Assembly: GCA_001816385.1 (NCBI GenBank)
Contig: MHBW01000003.1
Span: 12,506 to 53,893 of the forward strand
DNA length: 41,388 nt
Source: Candidatus Blackburnbacteria bacterium RIFCSPHIGHO2_01_FULL_43_15b
Lineage (GTDB): Bacteria; Patescibacteriota; Microgenomatia; UBA8517; UBA10165
Reading direction: 5' to 3'
The translations under genes and the position numbers were made by a program. Position 1 is the first letter of the stretch. Each line of letters opens with the position of its first letter. This document shows positions 39,088 through 41,388 of the stretch, piece after piece. Below the pieces are notes generated by a model that worked only from the letters and a program-made list of their open reading frames with translations, was not told the DNA's origin and made no database searches.

Positions 39088-39097
39088 TTTTAAGCAT

Positions 39098-39373
39098 ATG
39101 TACCGCCTTCATCTATATTTAACCGACAACTTGAAAAAAGAGTTGGACATCAAAGCCAAACTTAGCAAGAAAACCAAAGCCGAAATTGCGCGTCTTGCTT
39201 TAGAGAAAGGACTTAAACAAGTCAAAATCCCCAAGTCTAAATCTGCGCAAGCCTTGCTCGACCTTGCCCATTTTGCGGAGTCTCTTCCGTACGACAAAAA
39301 TGCTCCAAAAGATGTGGTAAAAAACATGGATTACTACACTTGGGGCGGAGAGAAGGACAAGAACCATGAGTAA
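39098..39373 (+). CDS. Antitoxin, ribbon-helix-helix-like
   Basis: 91 aa. The N-terminus, MYRLHLYLTDNLKKELDIKAKLSKKTKAEIARLALEKGLKQ, has the beta strand followed by two helices (SKKTKAEIARLALEKGL) typical of ribbon-helix-helix antitoxins. The C-terminal tail ends KNMDYYTWGGEKDKNHE, recalling the NHDKYTWE end of the Phd-type antitoxin in pair 1. It should bind the PIN toxin encoded next and its own promoter. The toxin start overlaps its 3' end by 8 bp. Confidence 0.8.
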   Translation: MYRLHLYLTDNLKKELDIKAKLSKKTKAEIARLALEKGLKQVKIPKSKSAQALLDLAHFAESLPYDKNAPKDVVKNMDYYTWGGEKDKNHE

Positions 39374-39794
39374 TCGCATCGTGGCAGATGCAGACATACT
39401 AATAGCGTTAACTTTCGACGAGGATCCTCTACACAATAAAGCAAAAGCGTTTAGTGAAACTCTCGCCCGAATGGGTATCACCGTAGTTTTTCCAAATACT
39501 GCCATATTAGAAGCAATCACAGCCCTTAAACGGAGCTTAAATAAACCCAAGGAAGCCCACTTTATCAATCAACAATATTTACAGGGAGCATACGAGGTTG
39601 AATATATAGACTCAGAAACCCAAAAAAGAGCAGGGGTTATCTTTGAAAAAAAAGCGGTTTCCAAGAAAAATACCATCTTTGACGCTGTTGTGGCAGCTAC
39701 CGCCGAAAAATTAGCTACAAATACAATATTCTCCTTCGACGAGTGGTATTCTAAACTCGGTTTTAGCTCTGTTGGTGAATTATCGAAAAACTAA
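39366..39794 (+). CDS. PIN-domain (VapC-like) toxin 3
   Basis: 142 aa with the four PIN acidic sites: RIVADADILIALTFDEDPLHNKA, NTAILEAITALKRSL, NTIFDAVVAATAEKLATN and IFSFDEWYSKLGF. The overall pattern resembles toxin 1 more than toxin 2. It is a predicted Mg-dependent ribonuclease. The stop codon directly abuts the stop of the convergent comF-like gene, with no spacer and no terminator. Confidence 0.87.
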   Translation: MSNRIVADADILIALTFDEDPLHNKAKAFSETLARMGITVVFPNTAILEAITALKRSLNKPKEAHFINQQYLQGAYEVEYIDSETQKRAGVIFEKKAVSKKNTIFDAVVAATAEKLATNTIFSFDEWYSKLGFSSVGELSKN

Positions 39795-40472
39795 TTATCT
39801 AGCCAAAGTCAGGCAATACACTTGTGCAAAGCCTTCCGCCTTGAGGGTTTTTGTGGCTTCTTTTAAGGTTGAACCGGTCGTCCAGACATCGTCAAAAAGA
39901 ACAATCTTTTTGTTTAGGTTCAAGACGATCCACTTTTCAATTTGAAATATTCCACCAACATTGGTTTTGCGCTCCTCACCTTTTAAACCCACCTGATGCT
40001 TGGTGTTTTTGGTGCGAACCAATAAATCTTTAAATTCCCAACCCATTTGTTGTGCAATTAATTCCCCCACGTTTTTGGCTTGATTAAACCCACGCCAGTT
40101 TTCGCGTCTCCAATATAAAGGTATAGGCACCAAGGTGTTTTTACCTTTTAACCAATATGGGCAAGACTTCGACAGCTCTAAAGACACTCCTCGCGCCAAA
40201 TCGCAGGCCGCCTCTTCCACAAATTTGTATTTAAGTTGAATAATAAGTTTTCTTGGGACGCCTGTATATTCCCAAACTGAAAATAGCCCCTCGGGAGAAA
40301 CTCCGCTTTTACATTTTGCATGGGTTACGCCATCAATTGAAGCCCGTTCACAAACCGGACAAACAAGCGGAAAGGTTCTTTTGGCGCGAGCGACACAATC
40401 GTGGCAAAAATATGTGCCACCTTTTTTACATCCAACACATTGCTTGGGAAACAAAAAATCTAAAATACCCAT
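39795..40472 (-). CDS. comF: ComF family phosphoribosyltransferase-like protein
   Basis: 225 aa. The N-terminal zinc-finger part is FPKQCVGCKKGGTYFCHDCVARAKRTFPLVCPVCERASIDGVTHAKC (several Cys-x2-Cys pairs). The middle has LIIQLKYKFVEEAACDLA, and the C-terminal PRPP-binding loop is KKIVLFDDVWTTGSTLKEATKTLKAEG. ComF proteins are needed for natural DNA uptake, acting on incoming single-stranded DNA at the cytoplasmic side. CPR bacteria often keep com genes, presumably to obtain DNA. The -10 box TATACT, 5 nt upstream of ATG 40472, is shared with smpB on the other strand. Confidence 0.9.
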   Translation of the reverse strand: MGILDFLFPKQCVGCKKGGTYFCHDCVARAKRTFPLVCPVCERASIDGVTHAKCKSGVSPEGLFSVWEYTGVPRKLIIQLKYKFVEEAACDLARGVSLELSKSCPYWLKGKNTLVPIPLYWRRENWRGFNQAKNVGELIAQQMGWEFKDLLVRTKNTKHQVGLKGEERKTNVGGIFQIEKWIVLNLNKKIVLFDDVWTTGSTLKEATKTLKAEGFAQVYCLTLAR

Positions 40473-40477
40473 AATTT

Positions 40478-40485
40478 AGTATACT
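40478..40485. promoter_or_regulatory. Bidirectional palindromic -10 shared by comF and smpB
   Basis: AGTATACT is self-complementary, so each strand reads TATACT. It lies 5 nt before the comF ATG and 8 nt before the smpB ATG. Neither side has a Shine-Dalgarno sequence, so both mRNAs would be leaderless and compete for one box. Confidence 0.55.
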
Positions 40486-40493
40486 TGCAGTAT

Positions 40494-40934
40494 ATGAAAA
40501 TATTAAACAAGCGCGCCCGACGTGATTATCAAATCCTGGAAACATTCGAGGCGGGCATTTGCTTGCTGGGGACTGAAGCTAAAGCTTTAAGAGCCGGTCG
40601 AGGAGATATAAATTCAGCTTATGGCAGGGTTAAAGACAGTGAAGCATATCTGGTGGGAGCCAACATTCCTGCGCATATTACCACATCAGTAAAAGATTAC
40701 GATCCATTGCGCACCAGAAAGCTTTTGTTGCACAAGAAAGAGCTTCTTTCTTTGAGTACAAGAATAAAGCAGCAAAACTTGAATTTGATACCCCTTTGCT
40801 TGTATAATAAGGGACCTTTGGTTAAGGTTCAGTTGGCTTTAGCTCGAAGCAAGAAACAGTTCGAGAAAAAGGAGGCTAAAAAGCGTCGCGACATAGCGCG
40901 CGAAGCTGAGGTCGAAGCCAGAGGCAAATGGTAA
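40494..40934 (+). CDS. smpB: SsrA-binding protein SmpB
   Basis: 146 aa from ATG 40494 (MKILNKRARRDYQILETFEAGI); the ORF-track TTG at 40485 falls inside the -10 box. Signature: GICLLGTEAKALRAGRGDINSAYGRV, then LLLHKKELLSL and NLIPLCLYNKGPLVKVQLALARSKKQFEKKEAKKRRD. SmpB is the tmRNA partner that brings ssrA RNA to stalled ribosomes. The tmRNA gene follows after 15 nt on the same strand, so both parts of the trans-translation system are probably expressed together. Confidence 0.95.
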   Translation: MKILNKRARRDYQILETFEAGICLLGTEAKALRAGRGDINSAYGRVKDSEAYLVGANIPAHITTSVKDYDPLRTRKLLLHKKELLSLSTRIKQQNLNLIPLCLYNKGPLVKVQLALARSKKQFEKKEAKKRRDIAREAEVEARGKW

Positions 40935-40949
40935 GCAAATTACCACCCA

Positions 40950-41315
40950 GGGGATGATAGGCATCGACGGGAAAGTACTTTAACACGTTGCAAGCCGAGT
41001 TTGACTAACAACTCGTTAAACAATAGTCAAAAATATAAAAGGCACGGGTCAAACCGAAGCCCGAGCTTATAATTACGCATTCGCGTAATATAGCTCGCAT
41101 CCGCACACTATGTGTCTGGTCGTAATGTGTTGGGTGTCAACTGATAACCCAGAACGCAACCAGTAACCTGATCAGTACCGGCCAAGCCTTGATCTTTGCT
41201 TGGAAACTAACTTTGGTTTGCTAGAGAGTTTCCCGGCGAGAATAATTAGCAAAATAAGCTTGTAGACACGTTTAAAAATCTTGCTCGGATGAGGGTTCAA
41301 CTCCCTCCATCTCCA
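40950..41315 (+). ncRNA. ssrA: tmRNA (ssrA)
   Basis: The 5' end GGGGATGATAGGCATCGACGGG and the 3' end CATCTCCA form the tRNA-like acceptor; GAGGG-TTCAACT-CCCTC is the T-arm. Length is about 366 nt, one-piece form. After the conserved ATAGTC, a tag frame from 41029 reads KNIKGTGQTEARAYNYAFA and ends with TAA 41086-41088; the first codon (AAA) is inferred. The hydrophobic YAFA end fits a proteolysis tag. CCA is not encoded. Confidence 0.93.
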
Positions 41316-41363
41316 CAATTCAAAACTTTTCAACTTTTTCGCTGGGGACAAGACTGAATGCTC

Positions 41364-41383
41364 GCCGCGCCCAGTGGCGCGGC
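41364..41383. repeat. GC-rich perfect palindrome at the window end
   Basis: GCCGCGCC-cagt-GGCGCGGC forms an 8-bp all-GC stem. The following bases are cut by the window end, so it cannot be judged as a tmRNA terminator or a dispersed hairpin repeat. Confidence 0.5.
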
Positions 41384-41388
41384 TCGCA

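Overview
The window looks like one contig from a Candidate Phyla Radiation (Patescibacteria) bacterium, most probably a Microgenomates-type lineage. This is an inference from gene content and style: about 40-45 % GC, tightly packed and overlapping genes, a compact housekeeping set (rpoD, dnaG, groES-groEL, metG, smpB-ssrA), many envelope-polysaccharide and membrane glycosyltransferase-like proteins, LCP and FemAB proteins, PIN toxin-antitoxin pairs and a LAGLIDADG gene. TGA ends many intact genes (metG, the GT2 gene, the helicase-nuclease gene and others), so the standard bacterial code applies.

Layout. 1-1770: the end of a dockerin-repeat protein followed by two membrane-anchored cohesin-domain proteins. 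1810-6742: an FAD oxidoreductase and two large multi-pass membrane proteins (DUF2298-like). 6732-11464: an LCP protein, a PcrA-like helicase and two FemAB-type aminoacyltransferases. 11475-15638 (minus): a possible 40-aa ORF, a UvrD helicase fused to a Fe-S PD-(D/E)XK nuclease, and RmuC. 15711-17876: a small membrane protein, a YerC/TrpR-like regulator and metG. 17943-24982: a GT2 glycosyltransferase, two GT-C-like proteins, a small membrane protein, a MraY/WecA-like transferase with altered catalytic motifs and a UbiA-type prenyltransferase, read as an envelope glycan module. 24983-27537: a repeat-rich spacer with a GC-rich small ORF, a PEGA/SH3 protein, tRNA-Cys and an M23 peptidase behind a terminator-bearing leader. 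27538-31176: groEL, groES, an isolated small transcription unit with a candidate attenuator, an unknown zinc-ribbon protein and a possible gene remnant. 31231-35571: two PIN toxin-antitoxin pairs flanking rpoD and dnaG. 35758-39014: six tRNA genes (four Ser, two Arg) mixed with a broken HTH-LAGLIDADG gene, two Nudix genes (one frameshifted) and a membrane protein. 39098-41315: a third PIN toxin-antitoxin pair, comF, smpB and tmRNA.

The most unusual observations are these. (1) Many genes have a -10 hexamer only 5-12 nt before the start codon and no Shine-Dalgarno sequence, which suggests leaderless transcripts; comF and smpB share one palindromic -10. (2) Two free-standing small ORFs instead have strong AAGGAGG sites with GTG starts, and one follows a leader ORF with mutually exclusive hairpins. 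(3) An HTH domain and a LAGLIDADG endonuclease lie in one frame, separated by a single TGA, and the endonuclease frame runs into a tRNA-Ser gene. (4) A complete Nudix protein can be recovered by a one-base shift at a G5 run. (5) A short dispersed repeat, AAGAACCT-hairpin-AGAACCTTG, occurs three times at gene ends. (6) Cohesin and dockerin modules are encoded side by side.
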